55,400 nucleotides of DNA, from contig JAJDDW010000035.1 of the NCBI GenBank assembly GCA_029260115.1, forward strand, positions 1-55,400, in the 5' to 3' direction. Position numbers and translations under genes: made by a program. This document shows, in pieces, positions 47,461-55,400 of the stretch. Positions within the stretch are counted from its first letter, which is position 1, and every line of letters begins with the position of its first letter. The DNA comes from Phycisphaerae bacterium (GTDB lineage Bacteria > Planctomycetota > Phycisphaerae > UBA1845). Under the pieces are notes generated by a model that worked only from the letters and a program-made list of their open reading frames with translations, was not told the DNA's origin and made no database searches.

Positions 47461-48239
47461 TTCGCACAGATAGACCTGCGTGACGTCTCCCGATGACAAA
47501 TAGCATTCATCCCATATGCATGCCAAGAAAAAGAACAGCGAACATCAGGGCGCGATGACTAGAATGCTCAAGGATACGGCATCCAGAAGGAATTCTTTAG
47601 TGCCACGGTTCTATGAATTTTCTAACTGATTATATTGGCTCAGTGAGCGACTGGTGATAAAACTTCGACTGGCGGTAATTGTTTCTGTATAGTCTCGATG
47701 AGCTTTTGCCGGTTGACGGGCATTTGCATGTCCATCGGGCCCTGTAGAATCATGGGGATCGCGGCAGGTTATTTGTGGATGAACTGATTGTCGAATGACT
47801 CGTTGTGCGCGGAGATTTTGACTAAAAGGGCAAAATCTCCAGCGACCTTCCGGCATCGTGATATTACTTAAGCATAATTGACATCATCATACTGCCCTAC
47901 TCAGTGTTGATAGACAGATATTCGACGGAATTGGACCACAAAACATCTATAGCATAGTGGGAAGCGAGCTACGAGGCGCTGTTCTATGATTTCCGTATTA
48001 TTGCACTGCTGCGGCTGGCGCGTATTATCTCAAGTGTCCGATCATTCTAGATGGACAATTGGCACATGTGGAACATGTGTAGGCCGGAATTTTCGTGATA
48101 CTTGACGGTGCGGTAAGGCTCACGAAGCAACATACGAACCAAGATTATAGGTTCATTTAACTCAAACGGCTGGAGACAGCCAAGGGCTGATCGGCGGTTG
48201 GCCGGACTTAAGCCCATCTACAAACGAAGGAGAATTGCG
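47461..48239. other. Long intergenic stretch with decayed sequence
   Basis: 779 bases without an intact gene. The minus strand at about 47651-47761 encodes a fragment like the end of a response regulator (see separate entry). The part from 47880 to 48130 is broken by stops in all frames; the translated pieces (HENSGLHMFHM; GAYYLKCPIILDGQLAHVEH) match nothing I know. It may be a graveyard of degraded genes. Confidence 0.45.
47651..47761 (-). pseudogene. Remnant of a response-regulator receiver domain
   Basis: The minus-strand translation reads AIPMILQGPMDMQMPVNRQ followed by KLIETIQKQLPPVEVL, then a stop. The second part strongly resembles the last helix of a CheY-like receiver, where a Lys-Pro-hydrophobic turn is followed by a KLIETI-type helix. 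The MDMQMP piece resembles the phospho-acceptor motif, as if an internal segment had been deleted and the halves joined, or it is a degraded turn. A stop lies just upstream. No intact kinase or regulator is adjacent. Confidence 0.4.
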
Positions 48240-49688
48240 ATGAAGCGACGGATTGCGACGATGAGTTCTATGTGGTTAGTCTTGTTAACACTCACCATGC
48301 TCAATATGGGCGGATGCCCAAATATCACCCCAATGACGCCTGGTGGTGGGAACTCTGGCTCAGGTATGCCATCGGATGATTTCTGGACGACGCCTGAAGG
48401 AAGTACAACTGACTATTCATTCTTAAACACGCCTATCCCGGCGGGTTTTTTTGGCACAGGCTCGGATGTTTTTACAGGCACAGTGAGCCTTAAAGGTGCT
48501 GCTCTTGACTCGGCCAACTTGGGACCAGCGGATACAATCATTCGTCGATCAGAAGACAAATGTCCAACCGAAGTTGGCGATTCCGTAACCGTCGATGTCG
48601 AAATCGTGGCACTATCCCTGGTCAGTGTTGATCCGATCACTGTAAGTTTCGATGGTGGACAACGCACGGAAGAGTGGGATGTTCAGGTATGCCTATCAAA
48701 CCTGCCACAACAAATGGGCACCATGACCATTACTCTTGATGAAGCAGATTGCGGAACCTTCGATTCATTTATCTCAGTCACACCAAAATTTACTTTTATT
48801 AGTGGCATCACGCGCAACGGACAATTCGTCGATTGCGGCGAGGTTGGCCAATTTTGTGATCCACTTGAGCTATCTGGCACTGACAATGGCTGGGCACTTA
48901 TCGATGGGCCTGGCGGTTATAGCTCTAGCGATAATGGTATCGTAAACATCGCTGCGGGCATGTCCTTTGACAGTAATTGTGATGGACAACTCAACGGCAT
49001 GACCATGGCTCAGTCTACTTGTTTCCAGCCAGGTATCGCATGTAAGAATGGTGGCTTTGAATGCACCTTTAATGAAGAGGCAGAAGGACGCCTAGACAGC
49101 GCGGGTGGCGGCCAACACCAATCCTTCCTTAACTCTGACGAAGACCGAGACAATGACGGCTGGCCTAATGACTGTGACAATTGTCCAGACATGGCCAGCG
49201 CTGACCAAACGGACACCGATATGGACGGACTTGGTGACATCTGCGATAACTGTGATGACGACGCCAATGCTGATCAGGCAGATGCCGATGGTGATGATGT
49301 CGGAGACGTTTGCGACAACTGCGTGAATGACGCGAATGCTGACCAAGCTGACGCAGATGGTAATGGCGTTGGCGATGTGTGCGAAGGTACCGTAGACCCT
49401 TGGGTAGCAGCACTTGGCACCTACGTACTCAGTGGTGAATGCCCTGGTGATGGTGGGATGGTCACACTGGCTATGGCTGGTACCGCTCAAGTCCTGCAAG
49501 GGTTGCCAGAAAACGAAGACATCACCCTAGTTTGCAATGGCGCAACAGCCACCGGAAGCGACGTAGTGGCATTCGGCAACATGGGGCACAATTTAACCAT
49601 TACCATTCAAACCGATGGGACGCTCACGTTGGATTTGTTGCAACCAGATACGCAAGGCTCATGTAGTTCGACCTTGACAAAGCAATAG
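48240..49688 (+). CDS. Lipoprotein with thrombospondin type 3 calcium-binding repeats
   Basis: 482 residues from ATG 48240, fixed by AGGAG seven bases upstream. Lipobox MGGC, Cys26. The first ~300 residues are beta-rich with several Cys (EWDVQVCLSNLPQQMGTM; DCGEVGQFCDP). Residues about 307-382 form three to four TSP3 repeats (DNDGWPNDCDNCPD; DTDMDGLGDICDNCDDDA; ADADGDDVGDVCDNCVND; ADADGNGVGDVCEG), in which Asp/Asn-rich loops with paired Cys bind calcium. The last ~90 residues are a beta domain with two or more Cys. It is likely a calcium-stabilised surface protein; no enzyme motif is seen. A hairpin terminator follows. Confidence 0.85.
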   Translation: MKRRIATMSSMWLVLLTLTMLNMGGCPNITPMTPGGGNSGSGMPSDDFWTTPEGSTTDYSFLNTPIPAGFFGTGSDVFTGTVSLKGAALDSANLGPADTIIRRSEDKCPTEVGDSVTVDVEIVALSLVSVDPITVSFDGGQRTEEWDVQVCLSNLPQQMGTMTITLDEADCGTFDSFISVTPKFTFISGITRNGQFVDCGEVGQFCDPLELSGTDNGWALIDGPGGYSSSDNGIVNIAAGMSFDSNCDGQLNGMTMAQSTCFQPGIACKNGGFECTFNEEAEGRLDSAGGGQHQSFLNSDEDRDNDGWPNDCDNCPDMASADQTDTDMDGLGDICDNCDDDANADQADADGDDVGDVCDNCVNDANADQADADGNGVGDVCEGTVDPWVAALGTYVLSGECPGDGGMVTLAMAGTAQVLQGLPENEDITLVCNGATATGSDVVAFGNMGHNLTITIQTDGTLTLDLLQPDTQGSCSSTLTKQ

Positions 49689-49711
49689 GCCAATTGAGGG
49701 ATTACGATTTT

Positions 49712-49772
49712 GCAGCACTTCGCAACGCATTACGGCGATGCGAAGTGCTGCTTACTTGTCACTCTTTTTTCC
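49712..49772 (+). terminator. Hairpin terminator after the TSP3 lipoprotein gene
   Basis: A perfect 13-bp stem, GCAGCACTTCGCA (49712-49724) with TGCGAAGTGCTGC (49739-49751), begins 23 bases after the stop. A TTTTTT run comes about 13 bases later (49765-49770), so the T tract is offset. The strong stem still makes a 3' end signal likely. Confidence 0.7.
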
Positions 49773-50196
49773 ATCAAGTGGACTTCACACCCGCCGCCAT
49801 AATTAAAGTTCAGATTTAAGTTCGCTGAAATTTCCTTTTTTCACTGTTGCTCGATCTTAGGACGCGACATATTTTTTGCACATAAGTCTTGGCTAAAACC
49901 GGAGTTACGATAATGCACTCGCACAACAATAACGCGCATTGACCAAGCTGCAATCTACACTACTATTTTAGACGCTTGTGGAGGGGAGAGAATACCGGCA
50001 CGGTCTCATGGATGTGATTCGTGCAGTTTTATGCGTAGGGGTACGCATACGATACGGTCTTCGCAAGTCTAAATACCATAACGGGAAGATCGAAATTAAG
50101 CTAACTGGTTTGAGTATATCATATTTATGTCGCGTAGTGGGTAGCGTACGTTGGCTATCGTCGATCGTGGATGCTCGTACTTGGCGAACCGTGGCG
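49773..50196. other. Intergenic stretch / uncertain 5' part of the next gene
   Basis: The reading frame of the next gene is open back to 49978, with possible starts at GTG 49978 and ATG 50008. The encoded segment is basic and lacks a signal peptide, so it is treated as upstream sequence. The promoter is expected here; none is clear. Confidence 0.35.
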
Positions 50197-51864
50197 ATGG
50201 GGCTTTGTAGGCTGTGTTTAATCGGCACGCTGGTCTTGAGTTGCGTGGCTATACACGTTCCACAAACCAAAGCCGCGATAGATCACGTCACCGGCACGTA
50301 TGATAACACGGCAATCGTATTCACTCTTTTCTTGACCGAGCCTAGCAGAGCGGCCGATGGTTGGACTTTTCAACTATTCGTTAATTCCGACAACCTCACA
50401 AGCACAGGTTATGGAGACGGCATCGAATTTGTAGCTGCCACGGATGACTTAGTCGATAACGATTACATTCATGTTCGTGGAACCGCCACAAGCGACGGAC
50501 CTGGCGGTTGGGGTTCCTCGTTAACAACAGCGCGACTGACTTTCCCCGATGATATGACTGTCGTGATGGAGATTCCATTATCAACGAATGTCTTACCGGC
50601 TGGCTTTGTACATTTTGGATTTGAAATTTACCTGAACGGTCGCATCGTTGACGCCGCTAGTAGTAATCAAACGAACTTGGCTAATGGAGGCGTAGAGTGC
50701 TTTGTTGATAACGAATGCAAGGATGATTTCTTTTGTACGGGCATAGAAACTTGCGTCAACGGCTTTTGTCAAACCACGGGTGACCCATGCCCAGGCCAAC
50801 AGTGCGATAACAGGCTTAGCCAATGTGTCGGTTGTCTGTCCGATACCAATTGCGACGATGGGCTTTTTTGTAATGGTAACGAATGGTGTGATACCAACTT
50901 TAATTGCCAGCCAGGTTCACCACCAAATTGCGAGAGTGATAGCGTTTCATGCACGACAAATGATTTTTGCGACGAAACGCTTGATTTGTGTAACGGCACA
51001 CCTGACGACTCGTTGTGTACCGGGATGTTCGCATGTGTCCCCTTTTTAGGGTGCACAGCTATCGATAGTGAAGTGCCATACGTAACGGCATCAGGGTCAC
51101 ATTTTATTAGTATTGAACCTCAACCCAGCAACTCAATCATACCCGTTTCCATATTTGTAACATCTCCGAATTGGCCTTGCTTAGGAAAATATGTCGGCCC
51201 TCCTACCGCAGTAGACTTCGACAATAATAGAACGCTAGATGGTACCGTTGCTACTTTAGTCGACGACCCGTTAGACGCTGCCCGACTTACGCCTAACGAC
51301 TGGACGGGAAAAGCCTGTAATAACGTGGGCCCTTCATGTTATGTCGATTCAGATTGTGGCAAGGCGGGAAAGTGTCTTCCGATAAGGCGATGTAATCAAA
51401 CACTACTTCCATGCGATGCATCTGGAAACTGCCCCGCGGGTGATAGCTGCGTCAACGCACAACTTCATATCACTGGCTATGAAATTATTCCTAGCTCGTT
51501 TGATAAGTTTACAAGGGATGTAATACCAGTACAGTATACTTTGATGGTTGACAGCGCCGGTTTTATCTCGGCACCCGTCTCTGTAGAAATGCAGGTATTT
51601 GGCGATGTCGATATGAATGCGGTCGTAAACGCAACGGACATAGGCGTTGTCATCAACGCATTTCAGGGCATCTATCATCAGCCTAATGCAGGTCCAATTA
51701 ATTCTTTCCTCCCCGCAGTTGATCAAGTTGGCACATCCATATGTGCAACTTCTGTGCCGGTTATCGTCACGGCCAATGATATACTCATGACGATAAAATC
51801 ATTTCAACTTTTCTCGTTTGCCGACCTGGCAACATTATCCGGTTGCCCCACCCCATGCCCATGA
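50197..51864 (+). CDS. Secreted Cys-rich protein with paired dockerin-like C-terminus
   Basis: 555 residues if ATG 50197 is used, which gives a good signal peptide (LCLIGTLVLSCVAI, cleavage near TKA); longer starts at 50008 or 49978 remain possible. The first ~140 mature residues form a beta domain. Residues about 165-290 are Cys-rich (NECKDDFFCTGIETCVNG; LFCNGNEWCDTNFNCQPG; SCTTNDFCDETLDLCNGT), closely similar to units in the next gene. A second Cys-rich stretch (CYVDSDCGKAGKCLP) and a cohesin-like or beta domain follow. The end has two dockerin-like helices (GDVDMNAVVNATDIGVVINA; VTANDILMTIKSF) and a final SGCPTPCP. It is exported; the function is unknown, possibly cell-surface assembly. 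Confidence 0.78.
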   Translation: MGLCRLCLIGTLVLSCVAIHVPQTKAAIDHVTGTYDNTAIVFTLFLTEPSRAADGWTFQLFVNSDNLTSTGYGDGIEFVAATDDLVDNDYIHVRGTATSDGPGGWGSSLTTARLTFPDDMTVVMEIPLSTNVLPAGFVHFGFEIYLNGRIVDAASSNQTNLANGGVECFVDNECKDDFFCTGIETCVNGFCQTTGDPCPGQQCDNRLSQCVGCLSDTNCDDGLFCNGNEWCDTNFNCQPGSPPNCESDSVSCTTNDFCDETLDLCNGTPDDSLCTGMFACVPFLGCTAIDSEVPYVTASGSHFISIEPQPSNSIIPVSIFVTSPNWPCLGKYVGPPTAVDFDNNRTLDGTVATLVDDPLDAARLTPNDWTGKACNNVGPSCYVDSDCGKAGKCLPIRRCNQTLLPCDASGNCPAGDSCVNAQLHITGYEIIPSSFDKFTRDVIPVQYTLMVDSAGFISAPVSVEMQVFGDVDMNAVVNATDIGVVINAFQGIYHQPNAGPINSFLPAVDQVGTSICATSVPVIVTANDILMTIKSFQLFSFADLATLSGCPTPCP

Positions 51865-51952
51865 TGACGCCAACAAGCGCTTTGCTTGCGAAATCACATC
51901 TTAGCGGCCCCTGGTTAATTGACCTACGTGCAAATTTAGTTAGCCTAACACC

Positions 51953-52507
51953 ATGCAAACCAAATACGACGCCTTGGCGATGCACGCAACGTTACACACT
52001 TGGCATGTGTCTATTCGAACGATGACTGCGGCCACAGGCGCGGCAATCATGTTATCGTCATTTACCGGCAGCTTGGGATGCACAGGCAACGATCGAATAT
52101 TGACATTACATCGATCCCAACAAGACACTGCTTCAGTGAAGCATGTCTTACTACAGCAAGTTCGAGATTGGAACCGAGGCGACATTGATGCATTCATGCA
52201 AGGCTATTGGCAATCTCCCGACCTCTCATTTAGTAGCGCGGGCACCATCACGCGTGGCTGGCAACAGACATTGGATAATTACCATGCACGTTATGCCGAC
52301 CGCCAAGCCATGGGGCGTCTTGCTTTCAGTGATTTAGAGATGTCAGCTTTAGGTCCAGACGAATTATTAGTCCTGGGATCATGGCGTTTAGAAAGAGATA
52401 TCCCTATTGGCGGCGTGTTCACGCTCATCTTTCGTAGAATCAGTCAGCAATGGCGAATTGTTCACGACCACACGTCAGCCAAACAGACCAACCGTCCAAA
52501 ACCATGA
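51953..52507 (+). CDS. NTF2-like (DUF4440/SnoaL-type) lipoprotein
   Basis: 184 residues from ATG 51953; ATG 52022 is also possible and gives a more normal lipoprotein signal ending in lipobox GSLGC. Neither has a clear ribosome site. The mature part is an NTF2-like fold of the DUF4440 kind: VRDWNRGDIDAFMQGYW, SPDLSFSSAGTITRGWQQTL, LLVLGSWRLERD, GVFTLIFRRISQQWRIVHDH. Members bind small ligands or act as accessory domains; no substrate can be named. It lies between the two Cys-rich secreted protein genes but is not obviously related to them. Confidence 0.8.
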   Translation: MQTKYDALAMHATLHTWHVSIRTMTAATGAAIMLSSFTGSLGCTGNDRILTLHRSQQDTASVKHVLLQQVRDWNRGDIDAFMQGYWQSPDLSFSSAGTITRGWQQTLDNYHARYADRQAMGRLAFSDLEMSALGPDELLVLGSWRLERDIPIGGVFTLIFRRISQQWRIVHDHTSAKQTNRPKP

Positions 52508-52973
52508 CTTTTCTAATTATGTGTCAAGAATGAGGCACTATAAAGTTCGGCCATAGTCATACAGTGAGACTGTACAACTGATGTGTTTGACACGTCAAAA
52601 TTACTCAGAAAACTGGACAACTATAATCTACAAGCTTTATTCACGAAGAACCTGTCCATCAATGCAGTAAGATCGAAAGATCATATTTCCTCAATAAAAA
52701 CACCTGCGCAATCTTTTTAGCCATTCATCGGCTTGCATGTATTGGAATTTCCTTGCTTTCACTATACCTGCCAGTTAAAATCGTACCTCAGACTGGAAGA
52801 TTGCCGTCGTAATCACAATACGGAATACCGCCATGCACATATGAGCAGATTGATAGATAACAACCTTGTGTCTTGAGATGCTAGGAACCACGGCAAGTTA
52901 CGTATAGGTGCATACGATCTTGCACGCATCTGATTATCGCTATCTCGCGTAGTTTGATGGAAAAAATATCCGA
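52508..52973. other. Intergenic stretch before the last Cys-rich gene
   Basis: 466 AT-rich bases with no supported gene or RNA. Promoter of the 52974 gene is expected in the last ~150 bases. A minus-strand open frame at 52940-53449 is an antisense shadow of that gene. Confidence 0.35.
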
Positions 52974-55400
52974 ATGAAAGATCCTACCATGCCACATCGA
53001 CGACACACATTGGTTTTGGCGATAGTCTTATTTACTATCGCGTCACAATCTCGCGCCCAAGAAATTGCCTTTGTGCCTATCGGGGCTGATGGTGCGCATA
53101 CCATCGTGAGCGACGAAATCATTCTGCAAGGTGGCGGACAACTCGTGGAGTTAGCCATCATGATTTCAGGGTGGGATCCGAACTTGGACGGTGATCCCTT
53201 GTTTGGGACATTCCAAGCAGCATTCGACTCCTCGACTTTGGCTAGCGGCGCAGGCGCGCCTCTCACTACCTTTGCCAATCCTGACGCTAGCGCAGGTGCT
53301 TTTATCATCACCAAACGCTGTACCGTAGGCCAAATGATAAATCCAACTGGCCAACCCTGCGATACCGCTGCTTGTCCATCGGGAGAGTTCTGCGTTGGTA
53401 ATTCCGCACTGATCGTCGATGGCTTCGATCCCATTTGCGGTGTTGCCACGATTCTGCCGGATTTTGAATATTTTTGTACTACAGGCGCAGGCGCGACGAC
53501 AGGAGTAACAGACGACGGGACCGCTCGCTATGGCGGCACGTTACTGATTGAGGTACCAGCAACCGCAGCGGGCACGTATACGATCGCTTTCTTCAATAAT
53601 CCGCAAATAAGTTTCATGCTCAACTTCACCGCCACTCAGATTACACCGGTAACGTTAACGGCAGCAAGGATTTCAATAGCCTGCCAGACTAATCTCGACT
53701 GCAACGATGATAACGCCTGCACGACTGATATATGCAATGGCTCTAACCGTTGCGATAACTCGCCGAATTTCAACAGCAGCACGGAATGCTGCAATCCCGG
53801 GACGGGACAAGTAACGCTGCTAGATGACGGAAACGAGTGTACAAGTGGTGTTTGCGATGTCATTACAGGCATCGTTTTCCAACAGCCGCTGCCCAGTGGC
53901 ACCGACTGTGGAAACCCTGCCGCTGGCCAGTGCGACCTTCAAGACACGTGCGATGCATTTGGCACATGCATTGATCGTATAGCCATTGTTGGTTCGTCCT
54001 GTGGTAATACAGGCACAACCGCATGCACCGACCCCGATACGTGCGACGTATTTGGCACATGCGTAGCCAATCATCAGCCCATGGGTACATCCTGCGGCAA
54101 TGCCACCAACGACCAGTGCACATCCCCAGACAGTTGCAATGGCGCTGGCACCTGTAGTCCTAACCACGCCCCCAATGGAACCGACTGCGACGATACTTTA
54201 TTTTGCACGATTAACGAATCTTGCACCCAGGGCGTCTGCGGAAATGGTTCGCCTACCTGTATTGATAGCATCGCATGCACGGATGATTCATGTAATGAAT
54301 CCGCTAGCACTTGTACGAATCAACCTAACGATACACTTTGCGATAACTTACAGTTTTGTGATGGCGTAGAAATATGCGACGGCGGACTAGGATGCATCGT
54401 GAGTGCTGGCTCGGTTCCCAATTGCAATGACTCGGTCAGTTGTACTATCGATACGTGCGATGAAACGAACGATATGTGCGTCAATACCCAAGATGACACG
54501 CGGTGCAACAATAACCAGTTTTGCGATGGGATAGAAATATGCGACATCAACCTTGATTGTATCATTCAGGCTGGCACGGTGCCCATTTGCGACGACGGTG
54601 TTTCTTGCACGACCGACCAGTGTAACGAGGCTAACGATCAGTGTGATAACATTCCAGACGATACTGTTTGCGTAGATGACGGACTTTTTTGTACTGGCCT
54701 GGAAGTTTGCGATCTGTTGCTAGGTTGTGGCAGTACGGGCTGCCCTTGTGGAGAGCCGTGTTCAATCACCTGCGACGAAACGACTGATTCATGCCAGTGC
54801 GAAGCGCCCATCGTGGTGGAAACTACACCGCGATATATGCTACTCACTTTGCAGCCTCCTGATTCACAGGTCCCTCAAGCGATTGCCATTCGCGCCAAGT
54901 GCGACGTTGGCGTTATGCGTTTTGCAGGTCCGCCAGCGCCATTCGACATCAATCGAGACGGCATTCCAGACGGCGTGCTTTCAATTCTAGTTGATAATGT
55001 GGCAGACGCAGCTTTCCTGACGCCTCCCCAATGGGGCAGTGCAGTGTACGTCACTGGCGAAGGTATCGCACCTGGCACCTTTTATGACGTGGCCGTGGAT
55101 TGTGGCTCGGTAGCTTCCCCGGCGTTGTCAACAGCTAACGTAGCGCTTACCAAACTATTTGGAGATGTCACAGGTGACGACATCAATAACGCAGAAGACG
55201 TATTGCAATCGATCAAATTTTTCCAGGGTGATAATAACCTAGCCAACCTCGCTCAGGTTGATAGCGATGGCTGTAATCCCAACCAGTTGAGTAATGCTGC
55301 AGATATAGTTCACACAGTCATAGGCTTTCAACGACTTCCATATGACGTGGGTACGCCTTGCACGATAGACTGCCCGCTTTGCCATCCTACCCAATGCAAC
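52974..55400 (+). CDS. Large secreted Cys-rich repeat protein with dockerin-like end (3' end outside window)
   Basis: The frame is open from ATG 52974 (or ATG 52989) to the last base, 809 codons with no stop. A signal peptide (LVLAIVLFTIASQSRA) is followed by a ~200-residue cohesin-like beta domain (VELAIMISGWDPNLDG; GGTLLIEVPATAAGTYTIAF). Residues about 235-610 are packed with Cys in repeating units (CNDDNACTTDICNG; LQFCDGVEICDGGLGC; NQFCDGIEICDINLDC; LFCTGLEVCDLLLGC), which suggests many disulfides. Residues about 726-790 have two dockerin-like helices (GDVTGDDINNAEDVLQSIKF; LSNAADIVHTVIGFQ) and then Cys-Pro motifs (TPCTIDCPLCHP). It is a paralogue of the 50197-51864 protein. Location outside the cell is likely; function is unknown. 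Confidence 0.82.
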   Translation, partial: MKDPTMPHRRHTLVLAIVLFTIASQSRAQEIAFVPIGADGAHTIVSDEIILQGGGQLVELAIMISGWDPNLDGDPLFGTFQAAFDSSTLASGAGAPLTTFANPDASAGAFIITKRCTVGQMINPTGQPCDTAACPSGEFCVGNSALIVDGFDPICGVATILPDFEYFCTTGAGATTGVTDDGTARYGGTLLIEVPATAAGTYTIAFFNNPQISFMLNFTATQITPVTLTAARISIACQTNLDCNDDNACTTDICNGSNRCDNSPNFNSSTECCNPGTGQVTLLDDGNECTSGVCDVITGIVFQQPLPSGTDCGNPAAGQCDLQDTCDAFGTCIDRIAIVGSSCGNTGTTACTDPDTCDVFGTCVANHQPMGTSCGNATNDQCTSPDSCNGAGTCSPNHAPNGTDCDDTLFCTINESCTQGVCGNGSPTCIDSIACTDDSCNESASTCTNQPNDTLCDNLQFCDGVEICDGGLGCIVSAGSVPNCNDSVSCTIDTCDETNDMCVNTQDDTRCNNNQFCDGIEICDINLDCIIQAGTVPICDDGVSCTTDQCNEANDQCDNIPDDTVCVDDGLFCTGLEVCDLLLGCGSTGCPCGEPCSITCDETTDSCQCEAPIVVETTPRYMLLTLQPPDSQVPQAIAIRAKCDVGVMRFAGPPAPFDINRDGIPDGVLSILVDNVADAAFLTPPQWGSAVYVTGEGIAPGTFYDVAVDCGSVASPALSTANVALTKLFGDVTGDDINNAEDVLQSIKFFQGDNNLANLAQVDSDGCNPNQLSNAADIVHTVIGFQRLPYDVGTPCTIDCPLCHPTQCN
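54351..54680 (+). repeat. Tandem 165-base duplication within the Cys-rich gene
   Basis: Bases 54351-54380 and 54516-54545 differ at only three positions and are exactly 165 bases (55 codons) apart, in frame. The two 55-residue units (from QFCDGVEICD and QFCDGIEICD) continue similar to each other to the next copy, and a third, more diverged unit starts near 54685. This is recent internal amplification of the Cys-rich module. Confidence 0.75.

Noticed and set aside
53820..54565. Minus-strand frames rich in Cys and Gly opposite the last gene
   Set aside because: They are reverse reads of the Cys-rich repeats and have no signal peptide or start context.

Overview
The window looks like chromosomal DNA of a planctomycete, probably from the Phycisphaerae side of Planctomycetota. 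I infer this from several traits together: a very long SecA with extra domains, a TatC with a large extracytoplasmic insertion, many lipoproteins and secreted proteins, dockerin-like C-termini, a two-Cys-pair zinc-ribbon membrane protein, and a TMTC-like TPR membrane protein. This is a family-level impression, not a phylogenetic result. I found no tRNA, rRNA, CRISPR array, transposase or phage module.

Layout. 0-2 kb: the end of a secreted cyclophilin-type isomerase, then prfB with an intact programmed +1 frameshift. 2.4-7.2 kb (minus): an HtrA-type protease and two lipoproteins, one of them a 757-residue DUF11-repeat protein with a clear intrinsic terminator. 7.8-10.1 kb (plus): a GHL10/DUF187 lipoprotein and a ROK-family protein. 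10.1-13.6 kb (minus): a fused alpha/beta 2-oxoacid dehydrogenase E1 next to a glutaryl-CoA dehydrogenase-like enzyme, plausibly consecutive catabolic steps. 13.9-19.8 kb (plus): a YgiQ-type radical SAM protein, a long imperfect inverted repeat, a zinc-ribbon membrane protein, and a two-gene unit ending in a GGDEF diguanylate cyclase. 20-27 kb: a fused membrane/spermidine synthase-like protein, a beta-helix surface protein, a ClC transporter with CBS domains, and TatC. 27-30 kb (minus): three secreted proteins or lipoproteins. 30.4-36.7 kb: a TMTC-like protein facing the giant SecA.

37-55 kb is dominated by the cell surface. It holds a 2003-residue M6-type metalloprotease with five PKD domains and a C-terminal anchor-like tail, a lipoprotein, MurD, a small membrane protein, a lipoprotein with thrombospondin type 3 calcium repeats, and two related Cys-rich secreted proteins with paired dockerin-like ends. 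The last of these runs off the right edge without a stop. SecA and TatC, the export machinery, lie next to this large set of exported proteins.

The points most worth following are the five tandem repeats and Cys-rich insert in SecA, the TatC loop insertion, the roughly 105-base inverted repeat at 16009-16113, the Cys-rich/dockerin-like paralogue pair, and a decayed receiver-domain fragment near 47.7 kb.
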